In this document: positions 7,383 through 15,009 of the stretch, in pieces
Numbering within the stretch: position 1 is the first letter of the stretch
Layout of the letters: each line of letters opens with the position of its first letter
DNA from: Bacillota bacterium
GTDB taxonomy: Bacteria; Bacillota; Clostridia; Clostridiales; Clostridiaceae
NCBI GenBank assembly: GCA_023451395.1
Contig: JAEXZL010000216.1
Span: forward strand, 1 to 24,129
Direction: 5' to 3'
Length of the DNA: 24,129 nucleotides
Translations under genes and position numbers: made by a program
The notes under the pieces: model-generated
Databases searched by the model: none
The model's input: only the letters and a program-made list of their open reading frames with translations
Told to the model about the DNA's origin: nothing

Positions 7383-8328
7383 AGGTTCTTGGTGTTGTTT
7401 TTAAAAGTATTACATCTCCCTCTAAGGTATATCCTTTTGTAGCAGAGGGAATAAGCATGCTGTCTCCCTTTTTTATATCCAACACTTCTCCAGAATCATC
7501 TCTAATAATCCCTGAACCTGAAACACAGGTGTAGATATAAAAGGTATTTTCATCTCCCTTCCCTTCTAAAATGCCCTTCAAAGTATATTTTTCTATATAA
7601 AAATACCTGCTTCTGCATAAGAGCATTTTTTTGAAGCTATCAAATTCCTCAGCTTCATAATAGTTATGGCCAGTATTTACTGCCCTTAAATTAAGATTAA
7701 CCACCTCTAAGGCTTTTTTAACATGAAGATCTCTGGGCCTTCCATAATCGTAAACTCTATAGGTTATATCACTGCTTTGCTGTATTTCCGCAATAATAGC
7801 ATCCTTACAAAGTGCATGCACCATTCCACTTTCGATAAAGAAGAAGTCCCCCTCCTTCACAGGAATTCTATTTAGGTATTGCTCCAGATTATTATCTTTA
7901 ATTGCTCTTTCAAAGTCATCATTGCTGCATCTCTTTACTCCGGCAATAATTTCCGCACCAGGCTTGGCATCAACAACATACCAAGCCTCTGTTTTTCCCA
8001 TAGTGCCTTCAATCTTTTTTGCATACATATCAGAAGGATGAACCTGTATGGATAAATCCTCTCTGGGGGATAAGAGCTTAATTAGAAGAGGAAATTCCTT
8101 TTCTCTTAGAGATTTCCCTACCATAGCTTCTCCATAAAGAGATATAAGCTCCTTGATGCTTTTTCCCTTTAAGGGACCATTAACAACTATGCTATTGGCA
8201 GCAGAATGGCAGGAAACATCCCAGCTTTCCCCTATATTTCCTTCAGGTAGGTTTTCTCTAAGACCTTCTAAATCTCTTCCACCCCAAAGTCTTTCGAAAT
8301 ATATATTTTCAAACTTCAATGGATACAT
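7381..8328 (-). CDS. manA: Mannose-6-phosphate isomerase, class I (ManA-like)
   Basis: A 315-residue cupin-type phosphomannose isomerase interconverting mannose-6-phosphate and fructose-6-phosphate in the cytoplasm. The zinc ligands of the family are visible: Gln95 and His97 in LSIQVHPSD, Glu114 in KTEAWYVVD and His171 in ESGMVHAL. The N-terminal ERLWGGRDL and the downstream YRVYDYGR are also typical. Length fits the short Firmicute ManA form. It starts at ATG 8328 with AGGTGA upstream, 8 bp after the long PMI-like gene, and ends in the operon terminator. As last gene of the mannosidase/PTS operon, it would feed mannose-6-phosphate into glycolysis. The functional call is strong. Confidence 0.93.
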   Translation of the reverse strand: MYPLKFENIYFERLWGGRDLEGLRENLPEGNIGESWDVSCHSAANSIVVNGPLKGKSIKELISLYGEAMVGKSLREKEFPLLIKLLSPREDLSIQVHPSDMYAKKIEGTMGKTEAWYVVDAKPGAEIIAGVKRCSNDDFERAIKDNNLEQYLNRIPVKEGDFFFIESGMVHALCKDAIIAEIQQSSDITYRVYDYGRPRDLHVKKALEVVNLNLRAVNTGHNYYEAEEFDSFKKMLLCRSRYFYIEKYTLKGILEGKGDENTFYIYTCVSGSGIIRDDSGEVLDIKKGDSMLIPSATKGYTLEGDVILLKTTPRT

Positions 8329-8336
8329 TATTTCAC

Positions 8337-10097
8337 CTAACCTCTTACATATGCTTTTATAGTAGCAAGCTCTTTACCCTCTGAGTCACCATAAGGTCTA
8401 ATTGTATATTCCCCTACAGATGCAGGTATAATAAAGGTTTCAGCGTAATTCAATATGAAGGATTCAAAGGAATTCCTAGGAGATTCTACAATAGCTTGAT
8501 CTCCTTCTACAAGGTTTAGCACATTAACTCCTCCATTGGTATTATGAAGAACCTTTTTTGTAAACCAGTGTCTTCTGGTCTCTATAAATTCCTTCTCATG
8601 AAGACCTGTTCTTTCTTCAATCCAGCCATCTCCTTGAGCTACTACTTCAACCTTGTTAACTAAATTATCCATTGTCCATTCAGTATCTCTATAAAACTGT
8701 ACAACCTCTTCACCATGGGCAATATTTATTGGTCTTGGCTTACCATCCATGCCAAGCCTTCCCCAATCCCAAAGCTTAAAGGTAAAAATATTAGGAGTTG
8801 AAGATATTTCTAGCACCATAGTATCTGCTCCTGAGCAGTGAACTGTACCAGGAGGTATCAAAAAGTGGTCATGCTTCTTTGCTTTGATTTTATTAGAATA
8901 ATTCTCAGCAATGAAATCTCCCTCTCCTGCTTGGGCTTTTTTAAGATCTCCAAAGAATTTTTCCTTAGTCATGCCTGTTTTAACTCCCAGATAAACATAG
9001 GTGTCCTTATCCTCCTTAGCATCCATAAGATAATAGGATTCCTCCTGAGTATAATGAATGCCGAACTTTTCCTGAGCATATTCAACTAAAGGATGTACCT
9101 GCAGTGATAGGTTTTGTCCTCCCATTGTATCTAAGAAGTCAAAGCGTATAGGAAAATCTGTGCCAAATCTACCATGAACCTTTTCACCTAAAAGCTCTCT
9201 AGGATGGGATAATACCACATCAATAGAAGGTATCTCCACAATGGTATCAGCTACCTTTAAAAGAAGGGAATTCTCCTCGGGAACACAGTCAAAGCACCAA
9301 GCATAGTTTTCTGCATCTCTATCTAAGTCGCATACTTCCTTCATCCACTGTCCTCCCCAAACTCCCGGATCAAAGAAGGGAACTACTCTAAAAGGCCTCT
9401 TAGTAGCTTCTCTTAAGCCTGATCTGAAGGCATCACCGCTGATCATCTTTGGAGAGTTTTTTAAATTTGTGTCAAGGACATAATCAAAGGCTTCAAGTCT
9501 TCGCTTTTTATAATTATCAGCTACCTTCCATTCAAAAAAGTAGCCTCTCTTTAATTTTCTTAAAGGATCCTCATTATAATTATTGCCCTTCCAATTAGGA
9601 ATTTCTCCACTTCTATATCTCTGTTGAATCTCCCATCTTGCAAGGTCTGCAAAAATATATATGTCTGGGTCAGCTAATAAAGCTGCTCCTACTCCATAAA
9701 CTACAACTACACCCTTTGCTTCCTCTAGCTTTTTTTTCAACTTTAAAAGCTTATCCTCATCTATAAAATCCTGTAATGCATGAAGAGAAATCTTTCCGAA
9801 AACCCTATCCTCTGTAACTACCTCTTTGATTTTTTCTTCAACCATAGAGGGCTCAAAAAACATTTCATCATCGGTGTATATCTCTAAGGAATGTTCTATT
9901 TTATCTACTAATCCATTTTTAACTTCTTCATATCTAACACCTGGATAAAAGTCTATAGCTACAATTTTTCTTTCACTCTTTATGCTATGTAGTCTTCTTT
10001 CCACCTCTGAAGCTATGGAGTCATAGCCTTCCCATACAGCTTCCTTTCCAAATTCCTTAATCTCTACATAAGGCTGCTTATCATATTTAAAACCCAT
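8337..10097 (-). CDS. Long phosphomannose isomerase-like protein with degenerate P-loop kinase-like N-terminus
   Basis: A 586-residue protein. Residues from about 235 to the end form a class I mannose-6-phosphate isomerase: FDPGVWGGQWM (242-252), Gln333 and His335 in LSLQVHP, Glu353 in QEESYYLMDA, His420 in IPPGTVHCSG and FKLWDWGRLG (440-449). The first 210 residues look like a uridine kinase-type P-loop fold in pattern (KIVAIDFYPGVRYEEV at 44-59, VVVVYGVGAALL at 130-141). The Walker A glycine-lysine signature is absent, so it is unlikely to be an active kinase. Zinc residues are retained, so isomerase activity is plausible. It starts behind AAGGAGG and lies between the PTS EIIA gene and the ManA-like gene. 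Two dissimilar isomerases in one operon may divide free and derivatised sugar phosphates; that is inference. Confidence 0.8.
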   Translation of the reverse strand: MGFKYDKQPYVEIKEFGKEAVWEGYDSIASEVERRLHSIKSERKIVAIDFYPGVRYEEVKNGLVDKIEHSLEIYTDDEMFFEPSMVEEKIKEVVTEDRVFGKISLHALQDFIDEDKLLKLKKKLEEAKGVVVVYGVGAALLADPDIYIFADLARWEIQQRYRSGEIPNWKGNNYNEDPLRKLKRGYFFEWKVADNYKKRRLEAFDYVLDTNLKNSPKMISGDAFRSGLREATKRPFRVVPFFDPGVWGGQWMKEVCDLDRDAENYAWCFDCVPEENSLLLKVADTIVEIPSIDVVLSHPRELLGEKVHGRFGTDFPIRFDFLDTMGGQNLSLQVHPLVEYAQEKFGIHYTQEESYYLMDAKEDKDTYVYLGVKTGMTKEKFFGDLKKAQAGEGDFIAENYSNKIKAKKHDHFLIPPGTVHCSGADTMVLEISSTPNIFTFKLWDWGRLGMDGKPRPINIAHGEEVVQFYRDTEWTMDNLVNKVEVVAQGDGWIEERTGLHEKEFIETRRHWFTKKVLHNTNGGVNVLNLVEGDQAIVESPRNSFESFILNYAETFIIPASVGEYTIRPYGDSEGKELATIKAYVRG

Positions 10098-10128
10098 TAT
10101 AATCCTCCTTATCTATCTGTCTGAATAA

Positions 10129-10157
10129 GTAAAGGAGATATTTTCAATCTCCTTTAC
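10129..10157. other. Intercistronic hairpin between EIIA and long PMI-like gene
   Basis: A perfect 11-bp inverted repeat has arms GTAAAGGAGAT (10129-10139) and ATCTCCTTTAC (10147-10157) with a 7-nt loop. On the transcribed minus strand no U-tract follows, so it is more likely a processing or stability element than a terminator. Its CTCCTT arm could also pair with the AAGGAG of the next gene. Confidence 0.55.
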
Positions 10158-10183
10158 CTGTTTCAATTATTCAATTACTTGAT

Positions 10184-10633
10184 TTAATTATTCAATTTAG
10201 CAAAGGATAAAAGCTCTACACACTTCTGCTTATCAGATGCTGTACCCAGGGATTGAATATATTCTTTATTTATAAGCTTTCTGGCTAAACTTGATAATAT
10301 TTTCAAATGAATATTGTCCTCATTATCCTTAGGAACTGCTATACCGAAAATAAACTTAACCTTATCATCATCGTTCCAGATTATTTCATTTTTCAATCTA
10401 AGGAATACAAGTGAAGTGGTATTTACCCCTTCAGATTTAGCATGAGGAATAGCCATCTTCAATCCCATTGAGGTTGAAAGCTCTTCTTCCCTTAGATAAA
10501 TATCTCTAAGAAATATTTCCCTGTTATTAAGCCTATGATCTTTTTCTAATAAGGAAGCTATGTTCTTTAAAATATCCTCTTTATTTTTTACATCAACATC
10601 TAATAAAATTAAGTCTTCATTAATTAGTTCCAT
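10184..10633 (-). CDS. PTS fructose-family EIIA component
   Basis: A 149-residue EIIA of the fructose/mannitol class. It receives phosphate from HPr and passes it to EIIB. The phosphorylated histidine is His64 in MAIPHAKSEGV (60-70), the family signature, preceded by REEELSTSMG. It is soluble with no membrane segment, and its length matches a stand-alone EIIA domain. The ATG at 10633 is preceded by AGGTG. It lies 21 bp after the EIIC gene and closes the PTS part of the operon. Sugar specificity comes from EIIC and context, here an alpha-mannoside. Confidence 0.93.
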   Translation of the reverse strand: MELINEDLILLDVDVKNKEDILKNIASLLEKDHRLNNREIFLRDIYLREEELSTSMGLKMAIPHAKSEGVNTTSLVFLRLKNEIIWNDDDKVKFIFGIAVPKDNEDNIHLKILSSLARKLINKEYIQSLGTASDKQKCVELLSFAKLNN

Positions 10634-10654
10634 TTAAGTACACCTCGTGTTTTT

Positions 10655-11707
10655 CTATTGGTAGTCCGCTTCATTCCTGGTAAAGATATAAATCATTAGT
10701 ACTGAAACTGCTGTACCTACCAAGAAGCAGAGAAGATATAATGGAATACTGCTGGTAAGAGGTAATGTAAATATCCCTCCAATTGGAGCAGAGAGTGTGA
10801 TGCCAAAGGCACCAGCTAAAGCTCCTGCCACAGCAGCTCCTGTCACTATTGATGGTAAAATTGCCTTTGGCTTTGCAATAACAAAGGGTATAGCTCCTTC
10901 AGCAATGAAGGTTAGCCCCATAAGATAGGCAGCCTTACCAGCCTCTCGTAGGCCTGGAGTAAACTTTTTAGGAAATAAGGTTGTAGCAACTGCACAGCTT
11001 GTACTAATAACCATAGCACTACAGCCTGCAGCACCCATGGCTACACTTGCAGTAGCTGTACCATCAGGAGCAGTTAAGGTAGCTACAGCAAAGAGATAAG
11101 CAACCTTATTAATTGGCCCACCCATATCCACTGCTAGCATAGCACCAATAACAGCACCTAATAATATTGCACTTTGTCCGCTGAGACCCTGAAGCCATAC
11201 AGTTAAAAATGAATTTATTGGAGTAACAACACCATTAACAGGAATCATGCAAGCACCAACTAGCAATAAGCCTATCACTGGAAAAATAATCAATGTTTTA
11301 ACTCCCTCTAAGGCTTTTGGAAGTCCTGATGATAATTCTTTTAATATTAATATAATAATACCTGCAGCTATGCCTCCAACTATTGCTCCAAGGAAGCCTG
11401 AACCACCTTTACTTGCTATTAACCCTGATACAAAGCCAGGCATAATACCGGGCTTATCAGAAATAGAATAGGCAATGAAGGCTCCTAAAATAGGAAGCAT
11501 ATAGGCAAAGGCAAAGCCTCCTATTTCTAATAGCCATGCGGGGAAGGCAGTGGTTGCTCCAAAGGTTGCTTCTGCAGCATTCTTTGCATCAATAAGGAAG
11601 GCAAAGGAATAGAGAATTCCTCCTCCAACCACAAAGGGCAGCATGTGAGACACACCAGTCATTATATGATTATATAAACCTTTAAATTTTAACTCTTTTA
11701 ATCTCAT
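10655..11707 (-). CDS. PTS fructose-family EIIC permease component
   Basis: A 350-residue membrane protein forming the translocation channel of the PTS. Fructose-class EIIC signatures are visible: VDMGGPINKVAYLFA in the middle and FIAEGAIPFVIAKP in the C-terminal half, together with SHMLPFVVGGGILYS near the start. About nine hydrophobic segments are apparent and the length is normal for a separate EIIC. It starts at ATG 11707 behind AGGAGGAA, 10 bp after the EIIB gene. Component order EIIB-EIIC-EIIA with separate genes differs from the fused EIIABC of E. coli MngA, but the class is the same. Confidence 0.93.
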   Translation of the reverse strand: MRLKELKFKGLYNHIMTGVSHMLPFVVGGGILYSFAFLIDAKNAAEATFGATTAFPAWLLEIGGFAFAYMLPILGAFIAYSISDKPGIMPGFVSGLIASKGGSGFLGAIVGGIAAGIIILILKELSSGLPKALEGVKTLIIFPVIGLLLVGACMIPVNGVVTPINSFLTVWLQGLSGQSAILLGAVIGAMLAVDMGGPINKVAYLFAVATLTAPDGTATASVAMGAAGCSAMVISTSCAVATTLFPKKFTPGLREAGKAAYLMGLTFIAEGAIPFVIAKPKAILPSIVTGAAVAGALAGAFGITLSAPIGGIFTLPLTSSIPLYLLCFLVGTAVSVLMIYIFTRNEADYQ

Positions 11708-11717
11708 CTTATTCCTC

Positions 11718-12119
11718 CTAATAAATATCTACTTCATCCTTTTCGATCTTTTCAAATATCCCTTCAACCTTACGAATTGCATCACTAACAGATACACTTA
11801 TAAGCTTTTTACCACGGAATCTCTCCGTTTCAACCTTTGTATCTGAAGCAACAATAACGTAATCCGCAGCCTTTATATCCTCTTCTGTCAAAGGGTTTTC
11901 TATACCAGAAGAACCATTGGTTTCAATTTTCACTTCATAGCCTCTTTGTTTTCCATAGGTTTCAAGCTGCTCTGCGGCCATATAGGTATGAGCAATTCCT
12001 GCAGGACAGGCAGAAACCCCTATAATCTTTCCTTTAATTTCTCCACCTGGATTAAAAGACACTTCTTCTTTTTTATCTTCTTTTTTGGGCTCATTTTTGG
12101 ATTTGAAGAATTTAAACAT
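11718..12119 (-). CDS. PTS fructose-family EIIB component
   Basis: A 133-residue EIIB. The phosphorylated cysteine is Cys38 in IGVSACPAGIAHTYMAAE (33-50), which closely matches the fructose-class signature. The first 25 residues are a lysine-rich extension (SKNEPKKEDKKEE), probably a flexible linker of the kind that joins domains in fused enzymes. The start ATG at 12119 follows GGAGA, 13 bp after the mannosidase stop. EIIB transfers phosphate to the incoming sugar, so the mannosidase would meet a 6-phosphorylated substrate. Confidence 0.93.
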   Translation of the reverse strand: MFKFFKSKNEPKKEDKKEEVSFNPGGEIKGKIIGVSACPAGIAHTYMAAEQLETYGKQRGYEVKIETNGSSGIENPLTEEDIKAADYVIVASDTKVETERFRGKKLISVSVSDAIRKVEGIFEKIEKDEVDIY

Positions 12120-12132
12120 AATATCTCCTTTC

Positions 12133-14784
12133 TTATTTAATAAATTTTATAGTTCTTAATTCGCCTTTTCGGAATTTTTTAAGATTCAAAGAAGACTCAG
12201 AGTACTCTGATTCCATTAAATTTGTTTTATACATTTCCTTATACTCAAAGCCTGTTCTAATAACTCCACCCTCTGCTTCAGAGTTTTCATTATTGAAGAT
12301 TCTAAAAGCATAACCATCGTCCTTAATGGACTTAACAATAGTTCCAAAGCTTACCTGACTATTATCTAAGGTCAAGAACTGATAATTATTCGGTATTTTA
12401 AAGGGCAATGGATTTGTTGGGAAATATGCTAAAGGAAATACTGTTTTTTCATAGGCCTGATTTTGATAATAACAAGGATCACAGGCATAATGGATGTAAT
12501 CATTCATAATAACATTGCTATTGTAACTCTCATAATAAGCAAGTGCTATTTCAAAGGTATTTTCTCCAATTAACTGTCCCTCTGGAGAATCAAATATCAT
12601 ATAATCAAGTCCGCTTGGTCTACCTGGTCTTCTGTTAAGATCTGGCAATCCCATTGCACCAAAGGATCTAAATAATGTAATGGATAAATCCTTCTTCCCT
12701 TCTCCAATTAATTCATATTCCTTACAGCTTCTAGTAAAGGCTGTGGTTACATATTCATCATTAACCATAGAAACATGATTTAAAATAGGATTTGTTGGAC
12801 TTGGTTCCTCAAACCAGCCATCTTCCTTCCAGATTTTTAACTCCTTAGGGTCAGATTCTCTGGTAATGTAGGTATATTGAGTACCTGCATAGGAGAGATC
12901 ATTTTTATGAGAGCCTGTGTATACAAGCCTTACTCTATGATTTTTTGCCTTATTATCTACAGAGCCCTTTATTTCTATAAGATCGCTGTTTTTCTTAAGC
13001 TTTATTTCTATAGTGAACTTCATTTCACTATCCTTAATTCCATGCTTTCTACTTTCTAGATCCTTAGGTACATCCCAGCTTCCTTTTAGAGTAAGTGTAC
13101 TGATTTCATCAGTTTCTACCCCTTTAACCTCAGCATCTGAAAGATCATTAGTTAGTATAAGATCATAATCTGGATAAGAGTAATCGTAGCTATCTCCCTC
13201 ATCTCCTGATTCTTCAAGATAAATAGCCTTATTAATTGTTCTATTTAGCTTTTTATCATGTATTTGTAACCCTCTATAATCCTTTATAACCCTATATCGA
13301 TTATTCTCAATAACTCCATCTGTTAAGGCCGGTGACTTGTGGAAGGACTTAGCTCCCTCTCTAACATCTAAGGTTTTATAAGAAATACCGTCAAAGTCCT
13401 TTATAGTAACATAAATTGTTGATTCATAGAAAATCTTATTCACATCAAGATTTTCTTTATTCTTTCTGCAAACCCCATAGCTTTTCTTAACTGAGTTAAC
13501 AAGGGTATACTCCACATTTTCTCCATTATCATATATTTGGAAGTCTGGAGTTCTGGTGTATACTACCATTTTCATAGTTAAGTCACGATGATAGGGCAGC
13601 GGATTGAATATAACTAAAGGATAACCTTCCTCTTTTTCCACAGATATGGCTACAATCTTCATTAAATAAGCCTTTGATGATTTTGCAATATTCAATGCCT
13701 TAAGGCTTTCATGCTTTATATAAGCATTAGTTTCATCTGTTAAGGTTGAAGAGGAGTGTGTCTGACTCTTAACTAAGGTTTCCCAAGCCTTGTCTATTAT
13801 TCCCTGATCATAAGGAACTCCTATGCTGTCCAGCATAGTCATCATAGGCTGTACCTCAAAGGTCAACACTCTTTCACATTCATCTTGGATATTTTTTATA
13901 TCTGCTCTGGAGGAAAATAAAGATTTATGAATCCTATGATATTGAGTTGAAAAAAGCTCATAATCATGGGTTTTCAGATCCTTTCCCTTTTCCCTAACGC
14001 GATTGCAGAAATCCTCCCAGGTAGTTAGTTTAAATTGATATTTATCTGATTCTGCATTGTATTTCTCCATTTTTTCCTTTATCCCAAGGATTATAGGATT
14101 TTGGTCAAAGCCTAGGGGGAATACAAACTCTCCATCTAGGGTGGAATAGGAAAGCAACCTATCTATTAGCTGGTGAACATTTATTTTATTATAGTCCTCA
14201 GCTTTATTAGTTAAAATAGTTCCATCCTTGAAGGCATAACAACCATATCCATAGCCAGAAATCATTGTGCAAACCAGAATCTTGCTTCCATCATTTGAAA
14301 CCTGATAAAACTCACTTCCTAGGTTATATTCATCTCCAACCCCTCTGGTTATTACAAAGTTTTCTATACCCATTTGATTGAATATCTTAGGAAAGTCATA
14401 AGAATGTCCAAAAGAATCTGGTAGATATGCAATCATTGAAGAACCACCTAATTTATTTCCGCTTTGAATACCTAATCTCAGATTATTTATTACTGATTCT
14501 CCGCTGGATATAAAGCAGTCCAATTGAGAATTAAAAGGACCAATGAGCAGCCTCTTTTCAGTAACAAACTTTTTAACTCTATCCATATCCTCAGGATGCA
14601 AACTTAAGTATTCATCTATTGGAGCAGTCTGACCATCAAAGAAATATTTTTCAACCTCTCCCGTTTCTAAAGCATTGAGAAGCTCCTTCATATTATAGGA
14701 AAACTGAACCATGGCATCCTCTGCAGTGAAATACCAAATTAAGTCCCAATGGGTGTGATTTATACAATGTGCTATTTTCTTCAT
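12133..14784 (-). CDS. GH38 alpha-mannosidase (MngB-like)
   Basis: An 883-residue glycoside hydrolase family 38 enzyme, the same size class as E. coli MngB. Zinc ligands His12 and Asp14 lie in INHTHWDLIWYF, and the expected catalytic nucleophile is Asp123 in AYLPDSFGHS. Other family-like segments are FFDGQTAPIDEYL (48-60), LLIGPFNSQLD (79-89) and HRIHKSLFSSRADI, which probably carries the third histidine ligand. A beta-rich C-terminal half follows. No signal peptide is seen, so it is cytoplasmic, as expected if it acts on a PTS-phosphorylated mannoside. It is the first gene of the leftward operon, with a GGAGGAG binding site and promoter, and is divergent from the PRD regulator. Mannosylglycerate is one candidate substrate; a mannobioside is another. 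Confidence 0.92.
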   Translation of the reverse strand: MKKIAHCINHTHWDLIWYFTAEDAMVQFSYNMKELLNALETGEVEKYFFDGQTAPIDEYLSLHPEDMDRVKKFVTEKRLLIGPFNSQLDCFISSGESVINNLRLGIQSGNKLGGSSMIAYLPDSFGHSYDFPKIFNQMGIENFVITRGVGDEYNLGSEFYQVSNDGSKILVCTMISGYGYGCYAFKDGTILTNKAEDYNKINVHQLIDRLLSYSTLDGEFVFPLGFDQNPIILGIKEKMEKYNAESDKYQFKLTTWEDFCNRVREKGKDLKTHDYELFSTQYHRIHKSLFSSRADIKNIQDECERVLTFEVQPMMTMLDSIGVPYDQGIIDKAWETLVKSQTHSSSTLTDETNAYIKHESLKALNIAKSSKAYLMKIVAISVEKEEGYPLVIFNPLPYHRDLTMKMVVYTRTPDFQIYDNGENVEYTLVNSVKKSYGVCRKNKENLDVNKIFYESTIYVTIKDFDGISYKTLDVREGAKSFHKSPALTDGVIENNRYRVIKDYRGLQIHDKKLNRTINKAIYLEESGDEGDSYDYSYPDYDLILTNDLSDAEVKGVETDEISTLTLKGSWDVPKDLESRKHGIKDSEMKFTIEIKLKKNSDLIEIKGSVDNKAKNHRVRLVYTGSHKNDLSYAGTQYTYITRESDPKELKIWKEDGWFEEPSPTNPILNHVSMVNDEYVTTAFTRSCKEYELIGEGKKDLSITLFRSFGAMGLPDLNRRPGRPSGLDYMIFDSPEGQLIGENTFEIALAYYESYNSNVIMNDYIHYACDPCYYQNQAYEKTVFPLAYFPTNPLPFKIPNNYQFLTLDNSQVSFGTIVKSIKDDGYAFRIFNNENSEAEGGVIRTGFEYKEMYKTNLMESEYSESSLNLKKFRKGELRTIKFIK

Positions 14785-14809
14785 GTGTGTATCTCCTCCT
14801 TACAGAATC

Positions 14810-14839
14810 ACTATATCAATGATTTATTTCATTAATCAA
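14810..14839 (-). promoter_or_regulatory. Promoter of the mannosidase-PTS operon
   Basis: On the minus strand TTGATT (14834-14839) and TATAGT (14810-14815) are separated by 18 bp, ending 25 bp before the mannosidase start. The spacer holds a small TGATT...AATCA inverted repeat. The imperfect boxes fit an activator-dependent promoter under the divergent PRD regulator. Confidence 0.55.
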
Positions 14840-14918
14840 CAGAGATAATTACAGGATTTTTTCATTTTCTCCCTCTATTAATGCAATTTTTCAATTTTTA
14901 TCATTAGGATTTTAATGC

Positions 14919-14976
14919 TATAATGATTATGCACAATTATGCACAATATTAATGTTATAATAATTATTTATAACAT
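14919..14976 (+). promoter_or_regulatory. PRD-regulator upstream region with tandem repeat and inverted repeat
   Basis: Two head-to-tail copies of ATTATGCACA lie at 14926-14945, exactly one helical turn apart. Next comes a perfect 9-bp inverted repeat, ATGTTATAA (14952-14960) and TTATAACAT (14968-14976), with a 7-nt spacer. TATAAT occurs at 14919-14924 and again at 14956-14961 inside the inverted repeat; neither has a good -35 box. The block lies in the shared regulatory gap and is a candidate binding site for the PRD regulator. Confidence 0.5.
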
Positions 14977-15009
14977 ATTGAAAATTCTATGTGAGGTGAA
15001 GCCAAAAGT

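Noticed and set aside
14785..15009. Catabolite-repression (cre) site in the mannosidase regulatory gap
   Set aside because: I looked for the TGNAANCGNTNNCA-type consensus and found no acceptable match on either strand.
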